Under the pieces are notes generated by a model. That model ran no database searches, was not told where the DNA came from, and saw only the letters and a program-made list of their open reading frames with translations. 62,757 nucleotides of DNA from JAVJRN01 sp047635055 (lineage in GTDB: Bacteria; Bacteroidota; Bacteroidia; Cytophagales; Cyclobacteriaceae), in contig JBLIIJ010000011.1 of assembly GCA_047635055.1 (NCBI GenBank), positions 1 to 62,757 of the forward strand, given 5' to 3'. A program made the position numbers and the translations under genes. This document shows positions 51,601 through 60,029 of the stretch, piece by piece (positions within the stretch are counted from its first letter, which is position 1; the number at the start of each line of letters is the position of its first letter).

Positions 51601-52939
51601 CTAGCCTGTGCAAAGTAGGGGCTCTGTTCAAAAGAACGGGATGTCCTTTCAGAACATTCTCAAGAATATCCCATACTACAGGATCTTTTCTATCTACAAT
51701 TTTCTTGGCTGATTTAACTGTCTTGACTATTCCCCTTTCAATAAGTTTCCTGATAACGAAAGGTTTGAATAATTCAGCAGCCATATTTTTTGGAAGACCA
51801 CACTCATGCATTTTGAGCTCAGGACCCACAACAATTACGGATCTTCCAGAATAATCAACCCTTTTACCTAAAAGATTTTGTCTAAAACGACCTTGCTTTC
51901 CTTTAAGCATATCACTTAAAGATTTTAACGCTCTGTTACCGTCTGATCTTACTGCGTTAACTTTTCTAGAATTATCAAAAAGTGAATCAACCGCTTCCTG
52001 AAGCATCCTTTTCTCATTTCGTAGGATTACTTCTGGTGCTTTAATATCGACCAATCTTTTAAGTCGATTATTTCTAATAATTACTCTTCTATATAGGTCA
52101 TTTAAATCAGATGTTGCAAATCGTCCTCCGTCTAGTGGTACTAATGGACGCAATTCCGGTGGAATAACCGGAACCATTTTTATAATCATCCATTCAGGAC
52201 AATTTTCGATTCTTGTCTTCGCTTCTCTAAAAGCCTCTACAACTCTTAATCTTTTTAATGCCTCTGCTTTTCTTTGTTGAGAAGTATCGGTTGCTGCTTG
52301 ATGTCTTAATTGATACGATAAATCATCTAACTGAATTCTCGCCAACAACATTTCTAAAGCCTCAGCACCCATCTTAGCAATGAACTTATTAGGGTCATCA
52401 TCATCTAGCATTTGATTTTCCCGAGGCAATTTATCGAGAATATCTAAATACTCCTCTTCTGTTAAGAAGTCCAAATAAGTAATATCTTCGTCTTCTTTAG
52501 CCCCTGCTTGAATAACCACATATCTTTCGTAATATATGATTTGATCCAATTTTTTTGTTGGTAAACCAAGCAGATAACCAATTTTATTTGGTAAAGATCT
52601 GAAATACCATATATGCGCAACAGGAACCACCAATTCGATATGTCCCATTCGCTCTCTACGGACTTTTTTCTCCGTAACTTCTACCCCACATCGATCACAA
52701 ATGATACCTTTATATCTGATCCTTTTGTATTTGCCACAATGACATTCCCAATCCTTCACGGGTCCAAAGATTCTCTCACAAAACAAACCACCCATTTCTG
52801 GTTTATAAGTTCTGTAATTAATCGTTTCAGGCTGAGTTACCTCTCCATGCGAGCTTTCCAAGATTGACTCTGGTGAGGCCAAACTTATCGTAACTCTGGA
52901 GAAGTCGTTAGTCAGTTTTTTATTTTTTCTGAATGCCAT
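48635..52939 (-). CDS. rpoC: RNA polymerase beta' subunit
   Basis: The 1434-residue subunit holds the catalytic aspartates in NADFDGDQMAVHVPL. The N-terminal zinc site CHCGKYKRIRYKGIICDRC is intact, and a second zinc site near residue 900 reads CEAKRGICAKCYG. The trigger-loop and bridge-helix regions (AAQSIGEPGTQLTLRTFH) are present. It follows rpoB after 52 bp that contain a small hairpin with a GTAA loop. Confidence 0.99.
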   Translation of the reverse strand: MAFRKNKKLTNDFSRVTISLASPESILESSHGEVTQPETINYRTYKPEMGGLFCERIFGPVKDWECHCGKYKRIRYKGIICDRCGVEVTEKKVRRERMGHIELVVPVAHIWYFRSLPNKIGYLLGLPTKKLDQIIYYERYVVIQAGAKEDEDITYLDFLTEEEYLDILDKLPRENQMLDDDDPNKFIAKMGAEALEMLLARIQLDDLSYQLRHQAATDTSQQRKAEALKRLRVVEAFREAKTRIENCPEWMIIKMVPVIPPELRPLVPLDGGRFATSDLNDLYRRVIIRNNRLKRLVDIKAPEVILRNEKRMLQEAVDSLFDNSRKVNAVRSDGNRALKSLSDMLKGKQGRFRQNLLGKRVDYSGRSVIVVGPELKMHECGLPKNMAAELFKPFVIRKLIERGIVKTVKSAKKIVDRKDPVVWDILENVLKGHPVLLNRAPTLHRLGIQAFQPKLIEGKAIQLHPLVCTAFNADFDGDQMAVHVPLGHEAILEASLLMLSSHNILNPANGAPIAVPSQDMVLGLYYITKGRRSTVEKPVKGEGKTFYNSDEVIIAMNEGQLSKHAYIKVRTDVRNEKGELERKIIETVAGRVLFNQHMPKAVGFVDELLTKKKLTKILSTVFKISGMARTAHFLDDIKELGFQMAYKGGLSMGLDNIQIPVEKDAMVAKAKEEVEAVWNNYLMGLITDNERYNQVIDIWTRTNTQLTDTLMQQLEEDDQGFNSIYMMMHSGARGSREQIRQLGGMRGLMAKPQKNLQGSVGEIIENPILSNFKEGLDVIEYFISTHGARKGLADTALKTADAGYLTRRLVDVAQDMVVNEMDCGTLRGLSVEALKDNEDIVESLSERILGRVTVHNVYDPISEELIVEGGEEITEEIADVITASTIEEVEIRSVLTCEAKRGICAKCYGRNLASGSMSNLGEAVGVVAAQSIGEPGTQLTLRTFHVGGTASNIAVDANIKAKVDGIVEFDELRTVDSSDGDGNKVKVVMGRSGEIRILDAKKQKVLMANHVPYGSILKVSDGDKIEKGAEICYWDPYNAVIMAELDGIAEFESIIEGVTFKEESDEQTGHREKVIIDTKDKTKNPAIIIEGSDVSKGYNIPVGAHLSVAHGDKIKAGQVLAKIPRRSGKSRDITGGLPRVTELFEARNPSNPAVVSEIDGGVTYGGIKRGNREIFIESKDGVKKRYLVPLSKHILVQDNDFIKAGEALSDGATTPADILKIQGPTAVQEYLVNEIQEVYRLQGVKINDKHIEVIVRQMMQKVIIIDAGDTSFLTNQTVDRFAFMEENDEILDRKVVIDSGDSDSLKAGMIITSRKLRDENSNLKRRDMKIVSVRSAEPAVSQPILQGITQASLGTVSFISAASFQETTKVLSEASIRGKRDLLSGLKENVIVGHLIPAGTGMRQFQDRIVTSNEDYEQLVNAKEEFERSKEYEA

Positions 52940-52960
52940 AATTTATGATCTATATATAAA

Positions 52961-52976
52961 CCCCACTTACGTGAGG
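52961..52976 (-). promoter_or_regulatory. Small hairpin in the rpoB-rpoC spacer
   Basis: On the minus strand CCTCAC and GTGGGG pair, with one wobble, around a GTAA loop of the GNRA class. An AT-rich stretch follows but no long T tract. It may protect or process the message between rpoB and rpoC. Confidence 0.3.
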
Positions 52977-52991
52977 CTTTAATTCATTTAA

Positions 52992-55900
52992 TTAGTCTAA
53001 AGTAATTTCCAATGCCAAACCTCTTAACTCATGTACAAGTACATTGAATGATTCAGGAATGTTAGGCTTTTGCATATTTTCACCTTTTACAATAGCTTCA
53101 TATGCCTTTGCCCTACCTATCACGTCATCTGATTTAATTGTTAAGATTTCTTGAAGAACGTGAGCCGCACCAAATGCTTCCAATGCCCAAACTTCCATTT
53201 CACCAAATCTCTGTCCACCAAATTGTGCTTTACCACCAAGAGGCTGTTGTGTAATTAATGAATAAGGTCCAATGGAACGTGCATGCATCTTATCATCAAC
53301 TAAGTGACCAAGTTTCAACATGTAAGCGATACCAACTGTTACCGGTTGATCAAACATTACACCACTCAAACCATCATATAGGTAAGTTCTACCAAATGAT
53401 GGTAATCCCGCTGCAGCCAACTCGTCTTGTACTTCCTGTTCGGTTGCACCATCAAAAATTGGCGTAGCATAGGTTTTTCCGAGTTTTAACCCTGCCCACG
53501 CTAATACAGTTTCGTAGATCTGACCGATGTTCATTCTAGAAGGTACACCAAGTGGATTCAAAACAATATCCATAGGCGTTCCATCTTCCATGAATGGCAT
53601 ATCTTCGTCTCTTACTATTCTAGCTACGACACCTTTATTACCATGGCGCCCCGCCATCTTGTCACCAACTTTTAGTTTACGTTTTTTAGCAATATAAACT
53701 TTAGCCAATTGCACTATACCAGCTGGCAATTCATCTCCTACCTCCAGAGTAAATCTAGATCGCTTAAATATTCCCGCGATTTCATTTCTTCTATTGATAT
53801 AATTTTTGATCATTTTTAAAGTAAGCCCATTGACATGCTTGTCAACAGTCCAATCTTCGATGATCAAGTCAGAAATAAGATTCGCTTCTTCAGGAACATT
53901 ATAATTACTTTCATCACGATATACGTTCTTTGTAGGGAACATACTTGCTTCGATATTTTTCTTACCGAATTTCGCTCCTTTCGACAAGAGCTCATCGCCA
54001 AACTTGTGCTTGATTCCTTGACAAGTCTTACCCTCAAGTAACCTTGTCAGCTTCTCAATCATTTCATTACGTACATTGGTAAGATCTCTACTGTATTTGC
54101 TTTTAAGCAACTCAACTTCCTTCTTAGTTCTAGCGCGTAAATCCTTGTCTTTTTTCGGTCTTGAAAATAGCTTAGTATCTATAACCACTCCTCGTAAAGA
54201 TGGAGAAGCCTTTAATGAGGCGTCTTTTACATCACCTGCCTTATCTCCAAAAATAGCTCTAAGAAGTTTTTCTTCAGGAGTAGGATCGGTTTCACCTTTT
54301 GGCGTAATCTTTCCAATAAGAATATCTCCTTCTTTTATCTCAGCTCCGATTCTTATTATTCCGTTTTCATCGAGATTTTTAACCGCCTCTTCACTAACAT
54401 TTGGTATTTCAGATGTTAATTCTTCTTCCCCTCTCTTTGTATCCCTAACTTCAAGATCAAATTCGTCAATATGAATTGATGTGAATATATCCTCTCTTAC
54501 AACCTTTTCGGAGATTACAATTGCATCCTCAAAGTTGTACCCTTGCCAAGGCATGTAAGCCACCTGTAAATTTCTACCAAGAGCCAACTCACCATTTTCA
54601 GTAGCAAAACCTTCACATAGCGGTTGTCCTTTATAAACCTTATCACCTTTTGTTACTATTGGCTTAAGATTTATGCAAGTATCCTGATTAGTTCTCCTGA
54701 ATTTTATTAGATCGTATGATACACTTGAGCTGTGAAAAGATATTAGCAGATCTTCCTCACTTTTCTCGTATTGCACTACGATTTTCTTCGCATCGACATA
54801 ATGAATATAACCGTCTCCCTCTGCGATAACTAATGATCGAGAATCGATTGCAACTCTCTTTTCTAAACCTGTACCCACAATTGGCGCTTGAGGTTTCAGT
54901 AAAGGAACTGCTTGACGTTGCATGTTGGATCCCATCAAAGCCCTGTTCGCATCATCATGCTCCAAAAATGGAATCATGGATGCTGCTACGGAAACAATTT
55001 GATTAGGAGCCACATCCATAAATCGTAACTCATTAGGACCTACAACAGGAAAGTCTCCTTCGTATCTGGCCTTAACTTTGTCATTAATAAATTTCCCATT
55101 ATCATCCAAAGGCGCATTAGCCTGGGCAATATTATGTGTGTCTTCTTCTTCAGCAGTCAAATATTTAACTACACCCGACATATCCACGGTACCTTCATTG
55201 ACTTCTCTATATGGAGTTTCAATAAATCCCATGTGATTCACCTTGGCATGAACACACATCGAGGAAATCAGTCCAATGTTTGGACCCTCAGGTGTTTCTA
55301 TGGTACATAATCTACCGTAATGCGTATAGTGAACATCACGAACTTCAAAACCGGCTCTTTCTCTCGAAAGACCACCAGGTCCAAGGGCAGACATTCTTCT
55401 TTTGTGTGTGATTTCAGCTAATGGATTCGTTTGATCCATAAATTGCGAAAGCTGATTTGTTCCGAAAAATGAATTTATAACGGAAGATAAAGTTCGAGCA
55501 TTGATCAAATCAACAGGCTTGAAATCTTCATTATCCCTTACATTCATCCTCTCACGGATCGTTCTTGCCATTCTCGCAAGGCCTACACCAAATTGCGCAT
55601 ATAACTGCTCTCCTACTGTTCGGACTCTTCTGTTGCTCAAATGATCAATATCATCTACGACAGCTTTTGAATTGATAAGCCCAATTAAGTACTTAACAAT
55701 TAAGCAAATATCTTCAGTGGTAAGGGTTCTTTTATCAAAACCTAACTCAAGACCTAATTTTTTATTAATTCTATATCTTCCAACCTCTCCTAAATCGTAT
55801 CTTTTGTCTGAGAAAAATAGACTTTGGATTATATCTCTAGCGGTTTGTTCATCGGGGGCATCTGTATTTCTGAGTTGTCTATAGATTTGCTCTACTGCTT

Positions 55901-56861
55901 CTTTCTCAGAATTTGAATTATCCTTTTGTAGCGTATTGTAAACAATTGAATAGTCTGTGACATTTACATCTTTACGATGTAAAATTACTGATTTGGTTCC
56001 TGACTCGAGAATTATCTCAATATCCTCTTCCCCAATAATACTATCTCTTTCTAATACAACTTCGTTTCTATCAATTGAAACAACCTCACCTGTATCTTCA
56101 TCAACAAAGTCCTCCGTCCATGTCTTGAGTACCCTTGCCGCTAGTCGCCTATCTACAATTTTCTTAAGATCTTTCTCTGTTGCCTCAACTTCTTCTGACA
56201 AGCCAAAGAGATCTAGTATATCTTTATCTGATCCATATCCAATCGATCTCAGTAATGTGGTAATTGGAAATTTTTTCTTTCTATCAATGTATGCATACAT
56301 GACATTATTCACGTCGGTAGCAAACTCGATCCATGAGCCTTTGAAAGGAATAATTCTTGCGGAATATAAATGCGTTCCATTTGTATGCTTGCTTTGTGCA
56401 AAAAACACACCTGGAGACCTATGCAGTTGTGATACAATCACTCTTTCCGCTCCATTAATGACGAACGATCCTTTTTCAGTCATGTATGGAATATTTCCTA
56501 GGAACACTTCCTGTTCCATAGTTTCAAACTCCTCGTTCTCCTCATCATTACATAGGAGCCTAAGTTTAGCTTTCAAAGGCACTGAGTACGTCAAACCGCG
56601 CTCGATACTTTCATCAACTTCGTATTTTGGCGGATCAACGGTATAATCGACGAATTCCAAAACGAAATTATCTCTGGAATCAGATATAGGAAAGTTTTCC
56701 ATGAATACCTTATAGAGGCCTTCATCTTCTCTTTTCTCTGACGGAGTATCAAGTTGGAAAAAGTCTTTGAATGATTTTAATTGTAAATCAAGGAAATCAG
56801 GATAATCGATTACCGATTTTATTGATGAGAAATTGATTCTCTCAGATGATTTATTAGCCAA
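52992..56861 (-). CDS. rpoB: RNA polymerase beta subunit
   Basis: The 1289-residue subunit has the rifampicin region FMDQTNPLAEITHKRRMSAL with the usual sensitive-type Asp, His and downstream Ser, and RERAGFEVRDVHYTHYGR. The C-terminal GGKAQFGGQRFGEMEVWALE is present. No ATG is available: an in-frame TAA lies five codons before TTG-GCT-AAT-AAA, so translation begins at TTG at 56861 or at an ATT three codons... earlier in the same short stretch. A 130-bp leader with a hairpin separates it from rplL. Confidence 0.98.
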   Translation of the reverse strand: MANKSSERINFSSIKSVIDYPDFLDLQLKSFKDFFQLDTPSEKREDEGLYKVFMENFPISDSRDNFVLEFVDYTVDPPKYEVDESIERGLTYSVPLKAKLRLLCNDEENEEFETMEQEVFLGNIPYMTEKGSFVINGAERVIVSQLHRSPGVFFAQSKHTNGTHLYSARIIPFKGSWIEFATDVNNVMYAYIDRKKKFPITTLLRSIGYGSDKDILDLFGLSEEVEATEKDLKKIVDRRLAARVLKTWTEDFVDEDTGEVVSIDRNEVVLERDSIIGEEDIEIILESGTKSVILHRKDVNVTDYSIVYNTLQKDNSNSEKEAVEQIYRQLRNTDAPDEQTARDIIQSLFFSDKRYDLGEVGRYRINKKLGLELGFDKRTLTTEDICLIVKYLIGLINSKAVVDDIDHLSNRRVRTVGEQLYAQFGVGLARMARTIRERMNVRDNEDFKPVDLINARTLSSVINSFFGTNQLSQFMDQTNPLAEITHKRRMSALGPGGLSRERAGFEVRDVHYTHYGRLCTIETPEGPNIGLISSMCVHAKVNHMGFIETPYREVNEGTVDMSGVVKYLTAEEEDTHNIAQANAPLDDNGKFINDKVKARYEGDFPVVGPNELRFMDVAPNQIVSVAASMIPFLEHDDANRALMGSNMQRQAVPLLKPQAPIVGTGLEKRVAIDSRSLVIAEGDGYIHYVDAKKIVVQYEKSEEDLLISFHSSSVSYDLIKFRRTNQDTCINLKPIVTKGDKVYKGQPLCEGFATENGELALGRNLQVAYMPWQGYNFEDAIVISEKVVREDIFTSIHIDEFDLEVRDTKRGEEELTSEIPNVSEEAVKNLDENGIIRIGAEIKEGDILIGKITPKGETDPTPEEKLLRAIFGDKAGDVKDASLKASPSLRGVVIDTKLFSRPKKDKDLRARTKKEVELLKSKYSRDLTNVRNEMIEKLTRLLEGKTCQGIKHKFGDELLSKGAKFGKKNIEASMFPTKNVYRDESNYNVPEEANLISDLIIEDWTVDKHVNGLTLKMIKNYINRRNEIAGIFKRSRFTLEVGDELPAGIVQLAKVYIAKKRKLKVGDKMAGRHGNKGVVARIVRDEDMPFMEDGTPMDIVLNPLGVPSRMNIGQIYETVLAWAGLKLGKTYATPIFDGATEQEVQDELAAAGLPSFGRTYLYDGLSGVMFDQPVTVGIAYMLKLGHLVDDKMHARSIGPYSLITQQPLGGKAQFGGQRFGEMEVWALEAFGAAHVLQEILTIKSDDVIGRAKAYEAIVKGENMQKPNIPESFNVLVHELRGLALEITLD

Positions 56862-56937
56862 AGCTTTAATTCTTTAAGTCCAAAATTGCGATGAGAACCT
56901 TCGTACTCTTCGTATAGTGTATACAAACAGGAAAAGA

Positions 56938-56965
56938 CCTGATCCCGAATTGTATCGGGACCAGG
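56938..56965 (-). terminator. rplL-rpoB attenuator-like hairpin
   Basis: On the minus strand CCTGGTCCCGA and TCGGGATCAGG pair over 11 bp (one G-U) around a 6-nt loop and are followed by a short T-rich run. The T tract is weak, so partial read-through into rpoB is likely, as at the equivalent place in other bacteria. Confidence 0.65.
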
Positions 56966-56991
56966 CCAAAGCCTAATTCTTTATGATAGAA

Positions 56992-57372
56992 TTATTTTAA
57001 TTCAACCTCCGCGCCTGCTTCTTCAAGCTGCTTTTTGAGCGCCTCAGCTTCATCTTTTGTTACACCTTCTTTAATGTTGCTAGGTGAACTATCTACCATT
57101 TCCTTAGCCTCTTTTAAGCCAAGGCCAGTCAATTCTTTTACTAACTTGACAACTGCAAGTTTAGCTGAACCAGCCGCTTTCAAGACAACATCAAATGATG
57201 TTTGCTCCTCTGCAACTTCGCCACCTTCAGCACCAGCACCACCGGCAACCATTACAGCACCAGCAGCTGCAGGCTCGATACCATACTCGTCTTTAAGGAT
57301 AGTAGCTAATTCGTTTACCTCTTTTACTGTAAGGTTCACTAACTGCTCTGCGAACTCCTTTAAATCTGCCAT
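56992..57372 (-). CDS. rplL: 50S ribosomal protein L7/L12
   Basis: L7/L12 dimers form the stalk that recruits translation GTPases. The 126-residue protein has an N-terminal dimerisation helix, an Ala/Gly/Glu-rich hinge (AGGAGAEGGEVAEE) and the C-terminal domain with AKLAVVKLVKELTGLGLKEA. It follows rplJ by 30 bp. Confidence 0.99.
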   Translation of the reverse strand: MADLKEFAEQLVNLTVKEVNELATILKDEYGIEPAAAGAVMVAGGAGAEGGEVAEEQTSFDVVLKAAGSAKLAVVKLVKELTGLGLKEAKEMVDSSPSNIKEGVTKDEAEALKKQLEEAGAEVELK

Positions 57373-57402
57373 TTTTCTAATCGTTAATTTTGTTAAATAA
57401 TC

Positions 57403-57930
57403 TTATTCTCTTTCTGATAATGTTTTTACAATACCCGCCAACGTGTGCCCTCCACTTTGGAGTGCTCCGATAACATTCTTCGCAGGTGATTGTAGTAAGT
57501 TGATAACCTCACCGATAAGTTCCTTCCTAGACTTGAGCTTACTCAACAAGTCTAGCTGATCCTCACCCATGAATATATCTGAATCTATGGAAGCCGCTTT
57601 TAAATGTGGTTTACCAAGCTTATTCTTTTTCTGAAAGTCCTTGATAACCTTTGCTGGAACATTCGCGTTTTCGTTCACGAACATTACCCCTGAAAACCCT
57701 TTTAGTGCAGCATCCAATTCTGAATAATCTACTTCTAATGTCTCAAGTGCTTTTTTTATGATGGTATTTTTTACTACTCTGTAGTCTACATCCTGCTCGT
57801 AACAAGACGCTCTGAATTGATTTATCTCTCCTACACTTAGACCCGATGAGTCTGTTATGTAGAAATGATCGGTATTTTCAAACTTTTCCGCTAAACCAGC
57901 TATTAATTTTGCTTTTTCTTCTCTAGTCAT
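57403..57930 (-). CDS. rplJ: 50S ribosomal protein L10
   Basis: L10 anchors the L7/L12 stalk and often represses rplJ-rplL translation. The 175-residue protein starts MTREEKAKLIAGLAEKFEN and has VDYRVVKNTIIKKAL and a C-terminal helix that binds L7/L12. It is 3 bp after rplA. Confidence 0.98.
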   Translation of the reverse strand: MTREEKAKLIAGLAEKFENTDHFYITDSSGLSVGEINQFRASCYEQDVDYRVVKNTIIKKALETLEVDYSELDAALKGFSGVMFVNENANVPAKVIKDFQKKNKLGKPHLKAASIDSDIFMGEDQLDLLSKLKSRKELIGEVINLLQSPAKNVIGALQSGGHTLAGIVKTLSERE

Positions 57931-57933
57931 ACT

Positions 57934-58629
57934 TTATACCCCAGCTATTGTACTTTTATCAACACTTATTCCTTTACTCATCGTACTGGACATGGTCACA
58001 GATTTAAAATAAGTCCCCTTTGACGAGCTAGGCTTTAATTTTGAGATTGTTGCAATCATTTCGGCTGCATTTTCTTCTATCATCTTAGGATCGAACGATA
58101 CTTTACCAACACTCGCATGTATAATACCAAACTTATCCACTTTAAAGTCAATTTTACCAGCTTTAACCTCAGTAACAGCTTGTGCAACATCCATTGTTAC
58201 AGTTCCAGATTTTGGATTAGGCATTAAGCCTCTAGGTCCTAAAACTCGTCCAAGTCTACCCACTTTAGCCATTACTGTTGGCATTGTAACAATTACATCA
58301 ACATCAGTCCAACCACCCTCAATTTTTTTTATGTAATCGTCTAAGCCTACATAATCAGCACCAGCCGCCTTAGCCGCTTCTTCTTTATCCGGAGTACACA
58401 ATACTAGAACACGTACTTCTTTACCCACCCCGTGAGGCAATGCAACAACACCACGCACCATTTGATCTGCTTTTCTTGGATCTACACCCAGTCTGATATC
58501 TAAATCAACTGATGCATCGAACTTTGTGAATGTTATTTCCTTCACAAGTATTGCAGCCTCATTTAATGAGTATTGCTTAGTAGAGTCTACTAATACTGCG
58601 GTTTTCTTTTGATTCTTACTAGAGCCCAT
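57934..58629 (-). CDS. rplA: 50S ribosomal protein L1
   Basis: L1 forms the mobile stalk that releases E-site tRNA. The 231-residue protein has FDASVDLDIRLGVDPRKAD, LPHGVGKEVRVLV and LGRVLGPRGLMPNPKSGTV. It lies 11 bp after rplK. Confidence 0.99.
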   Translation of the reverse strand: MGSSKNQKKTAVLVDSTKQYSLNEAAILVKEITFTKFDASVDLDIRLGVDPRKADQMVRGVVALPHGVGKEVRVLVLCTPDKEEAAKAAGADYVGLDDYIKKIEGGWTDVDVIVTMPTVMAKVGRLGRVLGPRGLMPNPKSGTVTMDVAQAVTEVKAGKIDFKVDKFGIIHASVGKVSFDPKMIEENAAEMIATISKLKPSSSKGTYFKSVTMSSTMSKGISVDKSTIAGV

Positions 58630-58640
58630 TATCTTTAAAA

Positions 58641-59084
58641 TTAGTTCGCCCAGGGCGCTGTTCCTGAAACTTTTACACCCATACTTCTCGCTGTACCTGC
58701 GACTTGTCTCATTGCTGCTTCAATTTTAAAAGCATTCAAATCCTCCATTTTCGTCTCAGCTATATCTTTTACTTGATCCCAACTGATAGATCCTACCTTT
58801 GATCTATTTGGTTCAGCAGAACCCTTTTTTAATTTCGCTGCATTCATAATCATTATTGCCGCTGGTGGAGTCTTGATTACAAAATCAAACGTCTTATCAG
58901 CATAAATCCTTATTAATACAGGTAAAATCTGTCCTTGTTTATCTTGAGTTCTTGCATTAAATTGCTTGCAGAACTCCATAATATTCAAACCTTTGGAACC
59001 TAATGCTGGACCTACTGGAGGTGATGGATTTGCTTGCCCACCTTTTACCTGCAGTTTCAAATAACCTGAAATTTCTTTAGCCAT
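58641..59084 (-). CDS. rplK: 50S ribosomal protein L11
   Basis: L11 binds the GTPase-associated 23S region and is needed for RelA activation; thiostrepton targets it. The 147-residue protein has KLQVKGGQANPSPPVGPAL with the conserved prolines and the C-terminal RNA-binding domain ending GTARSMGVKVSG. It is 3 bp after nusG. Confidence 0.99.
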   Translation of the reverse strand: MAKEISGYLKLQVKGGQANPSPPVGPALGSKGLNIMEFCKQFNARTQDKQGQILPVLIRIYADKTFDFVIKTPPAAIMIMNAAKLKKGSAEPNRSKVGSISWDQVKDIAETKMEDLNAFKIEAAMRQVAGTARSMGVKVSGTAPWAN

Positions 59085-59087
59085 TGC

Positions 59088-59645
59088 TTAATCTTGTTTT
59101 TCTACCTGTATATAATTCAATTCAACAGGCGTATTTCTTCCAAATATTTTAACCGTAACGTTAAGTTTCTTACGATCTTCAAAAACCTCCTCAACCATTC
59201 CAGTAAAACCACTAAAAGGACCATCCATCACTTTTACTGATTCTCCTATAATAAATGGCGTTTCTAGCTTTTCTTCAAATTCTTCTACTTCATCTACTCT
59301 ACCCAAGATTCTATTAACCTCGTTCTGTCGAAGGGGCACTGGATCTTTTGTAGAGCTTGCAGAGCCCTCGCTCAGAAAACCTATTACATCAGGAGTGTTA
59401 TTGATTACATGTTGTGTCTCCCCATTACTAAGGTCAGCTTGTACCAATACATATCCAGGGAAAAAGTTTCTTTCTCTAACTCTTTTTTTACCGTTCCTCA
59501 TTTCATAAACCTTCTCTGAAGGAATTAGAATTTGAGCAACAAGGTGTTCTATTTTATTTCGAGAAATTTCTAACTCCAAATATCCTTTTACTTTCTTCTC
59601 TCGACCGCTGATTGCCCTAACCACATACCATTTGAAATCTTCCAT
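59088..59645 (-). CDS. nusG: Transcription termination/antitermination factor NusG
   Basis: NusG links RNA polymerase to the ribosome and Rho. The 185-residue protein has the NGN domain (WYVVRAISGREKKVKGYLE, FFPGYVLVQADL) and a C-terminal KOW domain (GESVKVMDGPFSGFTGMVE). It starts 1 bp after secE ends. Confidence 0.99.
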   Translation of the reverse strand: MEDFKWYVVRAISGREKKVKGYLELEISRNKIEHLVAQILIPSEKVYEMRNGKKRVRERNFFPGYVLVQADLSNGETQHVINNTPDVIGFLSEGSASSTKDPVPLRQNEVNRILGRVDEVEEFEEKLETPFIIGESVKVMDGPFSGFTGMVEEVFEDRKKLNVTVKIFGRNTPVELNYIQVEKQD

Positions 59646-59646
59646 T

Positions 59647-59838
59647 CTAAAATTCGCGATAAAACCAAGTCATAGCTTTGTCGAAACCCAAATCGAATAG
59701 CCCTATCAATAAAGCAAAAATCAAAGATGCTATTAAAACCAGCATACTGCTATTTTGCAATTCACTAATCTTTGGCCAAGTCACTTTGTGGGTGAGCTCG
59801 TTATATGCTTCTTTAAAAAACGTACCTATTTTATTCAT
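59647..59838 (-). CDS. secE: Preprotein translocase subunit SecE
   Basis: The 63-residue SecE clamps SecY. I start at the ATG at 59838 (MNKIGTFFKEAYNELTHKV), because the open frame upstream runs into tRNA-Trp. The conserved VTWPKISELQ precedes one membrane helix (about 33-53). It is the single-helix short form. tRNA-Trp ends 17 bp upstream. Confidence 0.97.
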   Translation of the reverse strand: MNKIGTFFKEAYNELTHKVTWPKISELQNSSMLVLIASLIFALLIGLFDLGFDKAMTWFYREF

Positions 59839-59855
59839 AATTACTTTCGTAATAG

Positions 59856-59928
59856 CACGGGAGGAGGGACTCGAACCCCCAACCAATGGTTTTGGAGACC
59901 ACTACTCTACCAATTGAGCCACACCCGT
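59856..59928 (-). tRNA. tRNA-Trp (anticodon CCA)
   Basis: The cloverleaf is complete: D arm GCTC/GAGT, anticodon loop CTCCAAA with CCA, T loop TTCGAGT and discriminator G73, as expected for Trp. The acceptor stem has one T-T mismatch at positions 6-67. The 3' CCA is not encoded. It precedes secE, the common place in bacteria. Confidence 0.97.
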
Positions 59929-59953
59929 AAAACTTGCAGGCCAAAAAGGACTG

Positions 59954-59985
59954 CAAAATTAGATTATTTAAAATTTATAAACAAA
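59954..59985 (-). promoter_or_regulatory. Promoter of the tRNA-Trp-secE-nusG-rplKAJL-rpoBC unit
   Basis: On the minus strand TTTG (59985-59982), 20 bp, then TAATTTTG (59961-59954) fit the Bacteroidota consensus. The start of transcription should be near 59948, 20 nt before tRNA-Trp. The -33 box abuts the tuf terminator. Confidence 0.75.
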
Positions 59986-60016
59986 GAAGAGGCAAAAAAT
60001 AATTTTTGCCTCTTCT
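59985..60016 (-). terminator. Intrinsic terminator after tuf
   Basis: A perfect 14-bp stem (59985-59998 with 60003-60016) has a 4-nt loop and an inner run of A and T pairs. It lies 13 bp past the tuf stop and separates tuf from the tRNA-Trp promoter. Confidence 0.85.
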
Positions 60017-60029
60017 GCTTATTAAGTTA

